From Stenotrophomonas sp046736075 (GTDB lineage: Bacteria; Pseudomonadota; Gammaproteobacteria; Xanthomonadales; Xanthomonadaceae): a stretch of 64,000 bases of DNA. The notes beneath the pieces were generated by a model. That model was not told the origin of the DNA. It saw nothing but the letters and a program-made list of their open reading frames with translations, and made no database searches. The stretch spans positions 806,001 through 870,000 of the forward strand of contig NZ_CP177163.1 in the NCBI RefSeq assembly GCF_046736075.1, written 5' to 3'. Below are positions 47,268 to 55,618 of this stretch, piece by piece (within the stretch, counting starts at the first letter, position 1; every line of letters starts with the position of its first letter). The position numbers were made by a program, and so were the translations under genes.

Positions 47268-48878
47268 TTACCTGTCGCAGCCCTGCAGCTTGAGCGTCTG
47301 GCCCGGGCGCAGCGCATAGCCGGGTGCCTTGAGGCCGTTGGCCCGTGCCAGCGTCGGCAGGTCGCACTGGTATTTCGCGGCGATGCGGCCCAGCGTGTCG
47401 CCCTTGCCCACCTTGTGGCTGCGCACCGGCTTGGCCTTCGGCTTGGCGGCCGCACGCGGCACGGCCACGGGGGCGGTCGGGGTCACCGCCGGGGCGCTGT
47501 CCTGCGCTTCGGCGATCGGCACCACGCTGCCCACCGCCACATTGCCGGTGTAAGTGGCCGCAGACGGACGCACGATGGCGGCATTGAGGTCGGCCGTGAT
47601 CAGCGTGCGCGCCAGATCCGCGCGCGGGCCGCTGACGCAGTAGCGGTTGTACAGCCCGGCGATGCGCGTGGTGGCGTTGATGGTGGTACCCGCCGGAATC
47701 CAGCCATCGGCTTCGTAGCGCGGGTTGAGGTTGCGCAGCGCGCGCATGTAGCCGTCGCGCGTGCCGGCGCTGCCCAGGCAGATGGTCAGCTCGTAGATGG
47801 TGGTCGACTTGGCCAGGCGCAGGGTGGCCGGCTGCGCGCTGATCTTCGGGAATTCCACCCCGTACTGCTGCGGGTGCAGGTAGATCCACGCCGCCGCGAT
47901 CACCATCGGCACGTAGTCCTTGGTTTCGCCGGGGAACTGGTTGTAGACGCTGTCGGTCCAGAAGCCCTGGCCCGCACTCTGGCGATAGACCCGCGCCGCA
48001 CGGCCTTCGCCGCCGTTGTAGGCGGCCAGCGACAGCTCGATGTTCTTGTTGAGCTCGCGCATGCGTTCGTTCATGTACGACGCGCTGGCCTCGGCGGCGC
48101 TGCGCGCATCGAAGCGGGTGTCGAAACCGGTCCCGTCCGGGCCAAGCCCGAAGCGGCGGCCGGTGGCCGGCATGAACTGCATCAGGCCGGCCGCGCCGGC
48201 GCGCGACGAGGCGTGCACGCGGCCGTTGGATTCCTTGGCCATGATGCCGAACAGCAGGGCCTCGGGCAGGCCACGCTTCTCCCACTCCGGCCACATCACC
48301 GCGCGCAGGTTCTGGTAGTTCTCATAGCTGGTGAGCAGCGCCGGGCGCATGTCGGTGAGCCAGCGGCGGATGCCCGCCTGCACGGCCGGGTTGTACTCGA
48401 CCATGCTGTCGAAGGCGTGGCGCTTGTCGTTCAGCAGCGCGGCCGCACGCGCCGCTTCGGGCACGTCGGCTGCCAGCGGACCGACATGGTCCGGATCGGC
48501 TTCGAGCAGGCCGCCGTCGGCGACGACGGCATCGCTGTCCTCGTCCTGGCCATCGGCGGTGTTCTTGAGCAGGCGCTTGTAGGTGGTCAGCAGATTGCTG
48601 ACCTGGCAGCCCTTCTGGGCCACGCAGGCGCTGATCACATCCTCCATGTCCTCCAGCGCGGCATCCGCTTCGTTGCGGCCCTTGGGATCGGCGTTGGCCA
48701 CCAGCACCAGCGCGTCGCCATAGCGCTTTTCCGCGGCTGTCATGCGCTGCTCCAGCGCTTCGATCTTCACCCGGTCGCGGGCAGAGACCCGCTGGGCATG
48801 TGCCTCCGGCACCAACGACACCATCGCAGCGAGCGCCAACAACGGCCAACCGCGGACAAGCAAGACAGGAACGGGCAT
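47268..48878 (-). CDS. Membrane-bound lytic transglycosylase, MltD-like
   Basis: A 536-residue secreted protein. A signal peptide (LLALAAMVSLVPEAHA) precedes a region of about 170 residues, an SLT domain with catalytic Glu216 (GIMAKESNGRVH) and the GLMQFMPATGRRFGL motif, and a single C-terminal LysM domain (HKVGKGDTLGRIAAKYQCDLPTLARANGL). Such enzymes cleave peptidoglycan to 1,6-anhydro products. It has one LysM, fewer than E. coli MltD, and no lipobox, so it is probably periplasmic. Start from ATG 48878; an earlier in-frame start adds a poor leader. Confidence 0.9.
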   Translation of the reverse strand: MPVPVLLVRGWPLLALAAMVSLVPEAHAQRVSARDRVKIEALEQRMTAAEKRYGDALVLVANADPKGRNEADAALEDMEDVISACVAQKGCQVSNLLTTYKRLLKNTADGQDEDSDAVVADGGLLEADPDHVGPLAADVPEAARAAALLNDKRHAFDSMVEYNPAVQAGIRRWLTDMRPALLTSYENYQNLRAVMWPEWEKRGLPEALLFGIMAKESNGRVHASSRAGAAGLMQFMPATGRRFGLGPDGTGFDTRFDARSAAEASASYMNERMRELNKNIELSLAAYNGGEGRAARVYRQSAGQGFWTDSVYNQFPGETKDYVPMVIAAAWIYLHPQQYGVEFPKISAQPATLRLAKSTTIYELTICLGSAGTRDGYMRALRNLNPRYEADGWIPAGTTINATTRIAGLYNRYCVSGPRADLARTLITADLNAAIVRPSAATYTGNVAVGSVVPIAEAQDSAPAVTPTAPVAVPRAAAKPKAKPVRSHKVGKGDTLGRIAAKYQCDLPTLARANGLKAPGYALRPGQTLKLQGCDR

Positions 48879-49000
48879 TTTTGGCACTGTGTGCGAGAGA
48901 TGAGGCAGAGTAGCCGCGGCCATCGCATCGGGGCAACCCGCGCATCGCCGCACCCGCTGCCACTATTTAGAATCCTGCGCATTCACATAACGAGTTGACC

Positions 49001-50506
49001 ATGGACCCGATTCTGCTCGGCAAAGGCATCACCGACGACATTCCGGTCACCCTGCTGCCCCGCCTGGGCAACCGCCACGGATTGGTGGCCGGCGCCACCG
49101 GCACCGGCAAGACCGTGACCCTGATGACGTTGGCCGAAGGCTTCTCGCGACTGGGGGTGCCGGTGTTCCTGGCCGATGTGAAGGGCGACGTGTCCGGTCT
49201 GGCGGTCGCCGGCGCGGGGGGCGACGCGCTCCTGCAGCGCGCCCACGACATCGGCGTGGCCGACTATGCCCCGGCCGCCAGCCCGGCGGTCTTCTGGGAC
49301 CTGTACGGCAAGCTGGGCCACCCGGTGCGCACCACCGTCAGCGAAATGGGGCCAACCCTGCTGGCGCGCATCCTGGAGCTCAACGACACCCAGGCCGGCG
49401 TGCTGGACATCGTGTTCAAGCTGGCCGACGACCGGGGCCTGCTGCTGCTCGACCTGGACGACCTGCGCGCCCTGCTCGGTCTGGTCGCCGAGGAACGCAA
49501 GGACATCTCCACCGAGTACGGCCTGGTCAGCGCACAGACCGTGGCCGCCATCCAGCGCTCGCTGCTGCGGCTGTCGCAGGACGGCGGCGAAGCCTTCTTC
49601 GGCGAACCGGCGCTGGAGCTTGCCGACCTGATGCGGGTCAACCACGACGGCCGCGGCGTGATCGGCATCCTCGCCGCCGACCAGCTGGTGCTCAAGCCGC
49701 GGCTGTACTCGACCTTCCTGCTGTGGCTGCTGTCGGAGCTGTTCGAAACGCTGCCGGAAGTGGGCGACCTGGACAAACCCAAGCTGGTCTTCATCTTCGA
49801 CGAGGCGCACCTGCTGTTCGACGATGCGCCGCCGGCCCTGGTGCAGCGGATCGAGCAGGTGGTGCGGCTGATCCGCTCCAAGGGCGTGGGCGTGTACTTC
49901 TGCTCGCAGTTCCCCGACGACGTCCCGGCCAACATCCTCGGCCAGCTCGGCAACCGCGTGCAGCACGCGTTGCGTGCCTTCACCCCGCGCGACCAGAAGG
50001 CCGTGAAGGTGGCGGCGGAAACGTTCGTGCCCAATCCCAAACTCGATGTCGCCGCCACGCTGGCCAGACTCGGCACCGGCGAGGCACTGGTCTCCACCCT
50101 GCAGGACAAGGGCATTCCCTCGCCCGTGCAGCAGACCCTGATCGCGCCGCCGCGCTGCCGCATGGGTGCCATCACCGAGGCCGAACGTGCCCAGGTGCGC
50201 GCCGGCAGCCCGGTGGGCACCCGCTATGACACCGCCATCAACCGCGAATCGGCCGCCGAGCTGCTGGCCCAGCGCGCGCAGAAGGCAGTGCAGCAGGCCG
50301 ATGCGCCCGCGGCCCGCACCCGCGAACAGGACGACGACCAGGCCGGCGGTTTCGGCCAGTCGATCAAGGACGCGATCTTCGGCACGAAACGCCGCCAGGG
50401 CATGATCGAAACGATGGCCAAGCAGACCACCCGCACCGTGGGTACCAAGCTGGGCAACCAGATCGTGCGTGGCATCCTCGGCGGCATCTTCGGCGGCAAA
50501 CGGTGA
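49001..50506 (+). CDS. HerA-like ATPase, DUF853 (YjgR) family
   Basis: A 501-residue P-loop NTPase. Walker A is GATGTGKT at residues 31-38; Walker B is FIFDEAHLLFDD near 265-275. The C-terminal region ends in a TRTVGTKLGNQIVRGILGGIFGGKR segment. The family (DUF853, YjgR) is related to HerA/FtsK DNA translocases, but its role is not known. ATG 49001 is preferred to an in-frame TTG at 48995. greB follows 34 nt later on the same strand. Confidence 0.87.
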   Translation: MDPILLGKGITDDIPVTLLPRLGNRHGLVAGATGTGKTVTLMTLAEGFSRLGVPVFLADVKGDVSGLAVAGAGGDALLQRAHDIGVADYAPAASPAVFWDLYGKLGHPVRTTVSEMGPTLLARILELNDTQAGVLDIVFKLADDRGLLLLDLDDLRALLGLVAEERKDISTEYGLVSAQTVAAIQRSLLRLSQDGGEAFFGEPALELADLMRVNHDGRGVIGILAADQLVLKPRLYSTFLLWLLSELFETLPEVGDLDKPKLVFIFDEAHLLFDDAPPALVQRIEQVVRLIRSKGVGVYFCSQFPDDVPANILGQLGNRVQHALRAFTPRDQKAVKVAAETFVPNPKLDVAATLARLGTGEALVSTLQDKGIPSPVQQTLIAPPRCRMGAITEAERAQVRAGSPVGTRYDTAINRESAAELLAQRAQKAVQQADAPAARTREQDDDQAGGFGQSIKDAIFGTKRRQGMIETMAKQTTRTVGTKLGNQIVRGILGGIFGGKR

Positions 50507-50540
50507 GCCGCGCCGCCGCCCCACGAAGCAACCCGACCTG

Positions 50541-51050
50541 ATGTCGCGTTGGCGCCCCCCTGCGGAAAAAAGCACGGCCCTGATCACCGCACAGGGCCAC
50601 CAGCGGCTGAAGGACGAGCTGGACGATCTATGGCGGGTGCGCCGGCCGGAGGTGGTCAAGGCGCTGGCGGCGGCCGCCGCGGAAGGCGACCGTTCGGAGA
50701 ATGCCGAGTACACCTACCGCAAGAAGCAGCTCGGCGAGATCGACCGCCGCGTGCGCTACCTCACCAAGCGGCTGGAGTCGCTGCGGGTGGTGGACACCGT
50801 CCCGAGCGACCCGCAGGCGGTGTTCTTCGGCGCGACCATCGAACTGGAGAACGTGGCGAGCGGCGACATCAGCCGCTACCGCATCGTTGGCCCCGACGAG
50901 ACCGACGCCGGCGCCGGCTGGATCAGCATCGACTCGCCGCTGGCGCGTGCGCTGCTCAAGAAGCGTGTCGACGACGAGTTCGAGGTCGAGCTGCCCAGCG
51001 GCCGGCAGGGGTTCGCCATTCTCTCGGTGCAATACGGGCAACCCCGGTAG
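50541..51050 (+). CDS. greB: Transcription elongation factor GreB
   Basis: A 169-residue transcript-cleavage factor that rescues backtracked RNA polymerase. An N-terminal coiled coil carries the catalytic acids (GDRSENAEYTYRKKQ) and the C-terminal FKBP-like domain is present (SPLARALLKKRVDDEFEVE). Assigned as GreB over GreA on RSENAEYTYRKKQLGEIDRR and the basic N-terminus. Its TAG stop lies in the GTAG head of a REP pair that also covers the stop of the convergent DUF3025 gene. Confidence 0.93.
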   Translation: MSRWRPPAEKSTALITAQGHQRLKDELDDLWRVRRPEVVKALAAAAAEGDRSENAEYTYRKKQLGEIDRRVRYLTKRLESLRVVDTVPSDPQAVFFGATIELENVASGDISRYRIVGPDETDAGAGWISIDSPLARALLKKRVDDEFEVELPSGRQGFAILSVQYGQPR

Positions 51051-51087
51051 AGGCGGCCGCGGCCAGCCGAGCATGGCCGGGCGCTAC
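51047..51087. repeat. Inverted REP pair covering the greB and DUF3025 stop codons
   Basis: 41 nt that begin with GTAG (plus strand) and end with CTAC, the GTAG head of a minus-strand copy. The middle holds GGCGGCCGCGGCC and GGCCA/TGGCC arms. greB ends in the first GTAG and the DUF3025 gene in the second. Confidence 0.75.
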
Positions 51088-51917
51088 ATCTCCAGCGCGG
51101 GATAGCGGCGCCCTTGGCGCAGCGGCCGGAAGTAGTCGGCCTGCCGGTAGAACGCCAGGTCCTGCCGCGCATGCCAACCGGGGATGCCCATCAACGGCAG
51201 CGGCCGCAGTTCCGAAGGGTCGCCCAGCAGCCGACCATTCGCGATCATCGCCGCTGTATGGGCGACCGCCTGCGCATCGTCACCGCCCTGCACCACCACG
51301 CATTTGCCCACCAGCACGCGTTCGGGCAGCAGTGCCTGCTCCATCAGCGCATGGCCGATCACGCCCGCCACCGCGATAGCGCCGGTGCGCCAACCTCTCT
51401 CGCCCTCGACAAACAACGCCGCCCAGTCGTGCCGGTCCCAGGCATCCAGCAGCGCAGGATCGCGCACCCGCACGATCACGCCGGTCTCGTCGAACTGGGT
51501 CAGCGCCGCCTGCGCACGGTTGCGCACGGCAGGGCCCTGCGCGGCGATATGCCGGCACTGGCGTGCATTCAAGGCGTGTTTGATGGCCGGGTAGCGCGCC
51601 CACACCAGCGCATTGAACTGGTCGTGCCAGCTGCGCGCGCGCGTGGCGATGCAGCCACGTTCGGCGATGCGCGTTTCGTAATGCAGGCCATCGGCCAGCA
51701 GGGCGGCGTCCTGCTCGACCAGTCGCCGGCCCGGCAACGCGAGCCGCGCATCGAGGTGATCGACCGCCAGCCAGTCCGGCGCGCGCAGGACGTCCCGGAA
51801 CGCACCGTAGGGTTCGAACAGCGGATGATCAAAACACCCCGCCGCCACCGCGTCGCGGGCCGGGGCGATGAAGCGACGGCGGCCGCCGCTGTCGGCGACG
51901 GCGACCGGGCCGGTCAC
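51084..51917 (-). CDS. DUF3025 domain-containing protein
   Basis: A 277-residue protein, starting from GTG 51917, which overlaps the rimO stop (GTGA). The segment WHDQFNALVWARYPAIKHALNARQ and the later VGKCVVVQGGDD, PLPLMGIPGWH motifs match the DUF3025 family, found across beta- and gammaproteobacteria and of unknown function. No signal peptide or membrane helix. The TAG stop lies in the GTAG of a minus-strand REP element. Coupled to rimO by the 4-nt overlap. Confidence 0.85.
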   Translation of the reverse strand: MTGPVAVADSGGRRRFIAPARDAVAAGCFDHPLFEPYGAFRDVLRAPDWLAVDHLDARLALPGRRLVEQDAALLADGLHYETRIAERGCIATRARSWHDQFNALVWARYPAIKHALNARQCRHIAAQGPAVRNRAQAALTQFDETGVIVRVRDPALLDAWDRHDWAALFVEGERGWRTGAIAVAGVIGHALMEQALLPERVLVGKCVVVQGGDDAQAVAHTAAMIANGRLLGDPSELRPLPLMGIPGWHARQDLAFYRQADYFRPLRQGRRYPALEM

Positions 51918-53281
51918 AGCACCTTGAGATCGAGCGCGGTGCGGGCCGGGGTTTCGTCGATCAGCGCATCGCCGTACAGATCGTGCTCGTCGCTTTCGGT
52001 GATTTCCACGTCCACGAACTGGCCCACGCGCAGACGCGCCTCGTCGGCGTTCTGGATATGCACCAGGCCGTCGATCTCGGGCGCATCGGCCTTCGAGCGC
52101 GCCACGGCGATGCCGTCCTCGATCGCATCCACCAGGCACTGCTGCACGGTGCCGATCCTGGCCTCCAGGCGCGCCGCGGAAATCTCGGCCTGGCGGGCCA
52201 TGAAGCGGGCCAGGCGTTCCTGCTTCACTTCCTCGGGCACCGGGTCGGGCAGATTGTTGGCGGTGGCGCCGGTGACCGGCGAGTACGCGAAGGCGCCCAC
52301 GCGATCCAGCTGCGCCTCGTCCAGGAACGACAGCAGGTCCTCGAACTCGGCCTCGGTCTCGCCGGGGAAGCCGACGATGAAGGTCGAGCGCACGGTGATG
52401 TCCGGGCACAGCTGGCGCCAGCGCTGCACGCGCTCGAGGGTCTTGTCGACCGCGCCGGGGCGCTTCATCAGCTTGAGGATGCGCGGGCTGGCGTGCTGGA
52501 ACGGGATGTCCAGGTACGGCAGGATCCGGTTCTCGGCCATCAACGGCACGATCTCGTCCACGTGCGGGTACGGGTACACGTAGTGCATGCGGGTCCAGGC
52601 ATCCAGTTCGGACAGGCCTTCGCAGAGTGCTTTCAGGCGGGTCTGGTAGGCCTTGTCACGCCACATGCGCTCGGCGTACTTCACGTCCACGCCGTAGGCC
52701 GAGGTGTCCTGGGAAACCACCAGCAGTTCCTTGACGCCGCCGCGCACCAGCCGCTCGGCTTCGCGCAGCACCTCGTCGACCGGGCGCGAGACCAGCTTGC
52801 CGCGCATCGAGGGAATGATGCAGAAGCTGCACGTGTGGTTGCAGCCCTCGGAAATCTTCAGGTAGGCGTAATGGCGCGGCGTCAGCTTGATGCCGTAGTC
52901 GGGCACCAGGTCCACGAACGGGTCGTGCCTGGGCGGCAGCGCGGCGTGTACCGCCTCCATCACGCTCGTGTAGTCCTGCGGGCCGGACACGGCCAGCACG
53001 TTCGGGTAGGCCTCGCGGATCTGCTCCGGGCGCTTGCCCAGGCAACCGGTGACGATCACCTTGCCGTTGGCGTTCATCGCCTCGCCGATCGCATCCAGCG
53101 ACTCGGTCACCGCCGAATCAATGAAGCCGCAGGTGTTGACCACCACCACATCGGCCGAATCGTAGGACGGCACGATGTCGTAGCCCTCGGACCGCAGCTG
53201 GGTGAGGATGCGCTCGGAATCGACCAGGGCCTTCGGGCAGCCAAGGCTGACGAAGCCGACTTTGGGGTTCAGCTGGGACAT
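51914..53281 (-). CDS. rimO: Ribosomal protein S12 methylthiotransferase
   Basis: A 455-residue radical-SAM enzyme that adds a methylthio group to Asp89 of ribosomal protein S12. The N-terminal UPF0004 domain (VGFVSLGCPKALVDSER, VVVNTCGFID) is followed by the radical SAM motif CNHTCSFC and a C-terminal TRAM domain. It uses a second 4Fe-4S cluster from the three N-terminal cysteines. Confidence 0.97.
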   Translation of the reverse strand: MSQLNPKVGFVSLGCPKALVDSERILTQLRSEGYDIVPSYDSADVVVVNTCGFIDSAVTESLDAIGEAMNANGKVIVTGCLGKRPEQIREAYPNVLAVSGPQDYTSVMEAVHAALPPRHDPFVDLVPDYGIKLTPRHYAYLKISEGCNHTCSFCIIPSMRGKLVSRPVDEVLREAERLVRGGVKELLVVSQDTSAYGVDVKYAERMWRDKAYQTRLKALCEGLSELDAWTRMHYVYPYPHVDEIVPLMAENRILPYLDIPFQHASPRILKLMKRPGAVDKTLERVQRWRQLCPDITVRSTFIVGFPGETEAEFEDLLSFLDEAQLDRVGAFAYSPVTGATANNLPDPVPEEVKQERLARFMARQAEISAARLEARIGTVQQCLVDAIEDGIAVARSKADAPEIDGLVHIQNADEARLRVGQFVDVEITESDEHDLYGDALIDETPARTALDLKVL

Positions 53282-53469
53282 GGATCAGGACTCTGGGGGC
53301 CTGGGTCGGAATGACCTGGGGCCGGAAACGGCGGCAAGTATACCGGCGTTGCACGCCCAGCCCTGAACCGGATCGCGGACCCAGCCGCCAGACCCGGCAT
53401 GGCCGGTGACACCGCGCTAACCGGTGCGGGCCCGATAATGACGCCCTTCACCAACGGGAGTCTCGCATC

Positions 53470-54141
53470 ATGGGTGAGTGGGTCACGCTCGATACGCATC
53501 ACGGCCCGGTCCGCGCCTGGCAGGCCGAACCGGACGGCAAGCCCCGCGGCGGGCTGGTGGTCATCCAGGAGATCTTCGGTGCCAACGCGCACATCCGCGA
53601 GGTCGCCGAAGGCTTCGCGGCCGCAGGCTACGCGGTACTGGCGCCGTCCTTCTTCGACCTGGTCGACGGCCCGGATGCCGATCCCGATGCCCTGCCCTAC
53701 GACCCGGACGGCGTGAAACAGGGGCTGGAGCACGTCAACGCACTGGGGGTGGAGAAGGCCCTGGAGATCGTCCGCGCCGCCGCCTCGCGGCTGGCGCCGG
53801 CGGGCCGGGTCGGCACGGTGGGCTACTGCTGGGGCGGCAGCATCGCGCTGCTGGCGGCGCTGCGCCTGGGCCTGCCGTCGATCAGCTACTACGGCGCACG
53901 CAACGTGCAGTTCCTCGACGAAACGCCCAAGGCGCCCGTGATGTTCCACTTCGGCGCCCAGGACAGGAGCATTCCGCCGGAGGCGATCAAGGCCCATCGC
54001 GAGAAGCTGCCGCAGATGGCCACCTTCGTCTACCCCGCCGACCACGCCTTCAACCGCAACGTCGGACATGCGTATGATCCAGACAGCGCCACCCTGGCGC
54101 TGGAACGCACCCTGGACTTCTTTGCGGAGCATCTTGGATGA
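53470..54141 (+). CDS. Dienelactone hydrolase family protein
   Basis: A 223-residue alpha/beta hydrolase. The triad is Cys120 in GYCWGG, Asp165 in GAQDRS and His192 in ADHAFN, with Glu34 in the family position. True dienelactone hydrolases act in chlorocatechol pathways, but many family members are general esterases and no such pathway is seen here. The start ATG 53470 gives the family's N-terminal. It overlaps the HIT gene by 4 nt. Confidence 0.88.
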   Translation: MGEWVTLDTHHGPVRAWQAEPDGKPRGGLVVIQEIFGANAHIREVAEGFAAAGYAVLAPSFFDLVDGPDADPDALPYDPDGVKQGLEHVNALGVEKALEIVRAAASRLAPAGRVGTVGYCWGGSIALLAALRLGLPSISYYGARNVQFLDETPKAPVMFHFGAQDRSIPPEAIKAHREKLPQMATFVYPADHAFNRNVGHAYDPDSATLALERTLDFFAEHLG

Positions 54142-54560
54142 GCGAGTTCGAACTGGATTCACGCCTGGCCACCGATAGCGTACTGGTAGCAGAAGGGCCG
54201 TTGTCGCAAGTGCGGTTGATGAACGACGAGCGGTACCCGTGGTTGATCCTGGTGCCGCGCCTGGCCGGCATCACCGAATGGATCGAGCTGGACGGCGAGC
54301 AGCAGGACAAGCTGCGCACCGAGTTGAACCGGGCCTGCAAGGCGCTCAAGGGCACCGACGGCGTGGAGAAGATCAACATCGGCGCGCTGGGCAACATCGT
54401 GCGCCAGCTGCACTTCCACGTCATCGGCCGTCACGTGGGCGACCCGGCGTGGCCCGGGCCGGTCTGGGGTCACGGCCAGGCGCACCGTCACGATCCGGAC
54501 GTGCTCACCCAGCGTGTCGCGTACTGGAAGGAACGGCTAGGATATCCGGCCCACCCCTGA
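54138..54560 (+). CDS. HIT-family protein
   Basis: A 140-residue protein with the HIT fold (nucleotidyl hydrolase/transferase). The motif is QLHFHVIGR: the first His of the usual three is Gln, while the middle nucleophilic His and the third are kept. Similar Gln variants occur in other HIT proteins. The C-terminal PVWGHGQAHRHDP tail is typical of a YwlB-like group; substrate not known. It is coupled to the hydrolase gene by a 4-nt overlap. Confidence 0.85.
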   Translation: MSEFELDSRLATDSVLVAEGPLSQVRLMNDERYPWLILVPRLAGITEWIELDGEQQDKLRTELNRACKALKGTDGVEKINIGALGNIVRQLHFHVIGRHVGDPAWPGPVWGHGQAHRHDPDVLTQRVAYWKERLGYPAHP

Positions 54561-54575
54561 CGGACCCTGCCCCTG

Positions 54576-54743
54576 ATGCGTTCGAACCTGATTGCCGCCA
54601 TCGTCCTGATCCTGGTGGGCCTGTTCCTGCTGGCCAGCAACCTGGGCTGGACCAACATGAACATGGGTCGCCTGATCCTCACCTGGTGGCCGGTGATCCT
54701 GGTGGCGGTAGGCATCGGACTGCTGTTCGGCCGCGGAAAGTAA
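54576..54743 (+). CDS. Small membrane protein with LiaI/LiaF-like transmembrane region
   Basis: A 55-residue protein (MRSNLIAAIVLILVGLFLL ... ending GLLFGRGK). Two helices, the first at about 4-22 and the second at about 33-51 (LTWWPVILVAVGIGLLF). The LVGLFLLASNLGW...WWPVILVAVGIGLLF pattern is the DUF5668/LiaI-like membrane motif. It starts 15 nt after the HIT stop and ends before a strong terminator, so it is the last gene of that unit. Role not known. Confidence 0.75.
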   Translation: MRSNLIAAIVLILVGLFLLASNLGWTNMNMGRLILTWWPVILVAVGIGLLFGRGK

Positions 54744-54760
54744 CGCGGCGGGGAGGAACG

Positions 54761-54792
54761 AAAAAAGCGCGGATCGCTCCGCGCTTTTTTTG
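54761..54792 (+). terminator. Terminator after the hydrolase-HIT-membrane protein unit
   Basis: AAAAGCGCGGA, four-base loop, TCCGCGCTTTTTTTG. It follows the small membrane protein stop by 17 nt. Confidence 0.9.
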
Positions 54793-54806
54793 TTTCCGGG
54801 CGACAG

Positions 54807-54945
54807 GCAGCCGACCAACGGTCGGCTCTACCTGAGGCGGTGACGCAGCCGACCAACGGTCGGCTCTACCTGATGCGGCGACGCAGCCGACCAACGGTCG
54901 GCTCTACCTGAGGCGGTGACGCAGCCGACCAACGGTCGGCTCTAC
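54807..54945 (-). repeat. Tandem array of four REP (SMAG-like) palindromes, 38-nt period
   Basis: Four 25-nt units (54807-54831, 54845-54869, 54883-54907, 54921-54945), each on the minus strand GTAGAGCCGACC-N3-GGTCGGC, spaced at exactly 38 nt by a conserved 13-nt CTGAGGCGGTGAC linker (one copy varies). A partial fifth unit ends at about 54963. It lies in the convergent gap before dcd. Confidence 0.85.
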
Positions 54946-54975
54946 CTGAGGCGGTGACGCAGCCCGACTTGCCGC

Positions 54976-55548
54976 TCAGGTGCGCGGCAGGGTCACGCCG
55001 GTCTGGCCCTGGTACTTGCCGCCGCGATCCTTGTAGGAGGTCTCGCAGATATCGTCCTTGTCGGCCTGGAAGAACAGCATCTGCGCCACGCCTTCGTTGG
55101 CATAGATGCGCGCCGGCAGCGGCGTGGTGTTGCTGAATTCCAGGGTGACGTGGCCTTCCCACTCCGGCTCCAGCGGGGTCACATTGACGATGATCCCGCA
55201 GCGCGCGTAGGTGCTCTTGCCCAGGCACACCACCAGCGTGTCGCGCGGAATGCGGAAGTACTCCACGGTGCGGGCCAGGGCGAAGCTGTTCGGCGGAATG
55301 ATGCACTCGTCGCCAACGATGTCCACGAAGCTGCCCGGGTCGAAATGCTTCGGGTCGACGATGGTGGAATTGATGTTGGTGAACACCTTGAACTCGCGAG
55401 AGCAGCGCACGTCGTAACCGTAGCTGGAGGTGCCGTAGCTGACGATGCGCTGGCCATTGGCCTGCTTCACCTGGCCGGCTTCGAACGGCTCGATCATGCC
55501 GTGCTGTTCGGCCATCTGGCGGATCCAGCGGTCACTCTTGATGCTCAT
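54976..55548 (-). CDS. dcd: dCTP deaminase
   Basis: A 190-residue trimeric enzyme that deaminates dCTP to dUTP on the way to dTTP. The motifs SYGYDVRCSREFKVF, GKSTYARCGI and GWEGHVTLEFSNTTPLP-type end, with the catalytic Glu in VTLEFSN, are all clear. The start MSIKSDRWIRQMAEQHGM is chosen; the long open frame upstream overlaps the apbC end. It follows apbC on the same strand. Confidence 0.96.
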   Translation of the reverse strand: MSIKSDRWIRQMAEQHGMIEPFEAGQVKQANGQRIVSYGTSSYGYDVRCSREFKVFTNINSTIVDPKHFDPGSFVDIVGDECIIPPNSFALARTVEYFRIPRDTLVVCLGKSTYARCGIIVNVTPLEPEWEGHVTLEFSNTTPLPARIYANEGVAQMLFFQADKDDICETSYKDRGGKYQGQTGVTLPRT

Positions 55549-55618
55549 GTAGGGGTCCTGGAAGGCAAGGGGCAGGTCGGGGCCGGGGCACGATTCTAGC
55601 AGCCGGCCCCAACGCCGG

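Noticed and set aside
54807..54963. CRISPR array
   Set aside because: The regular period invites it, but the units are palindromic REP elements with a conserved linker, not unique spacers, and no cas genes are present.
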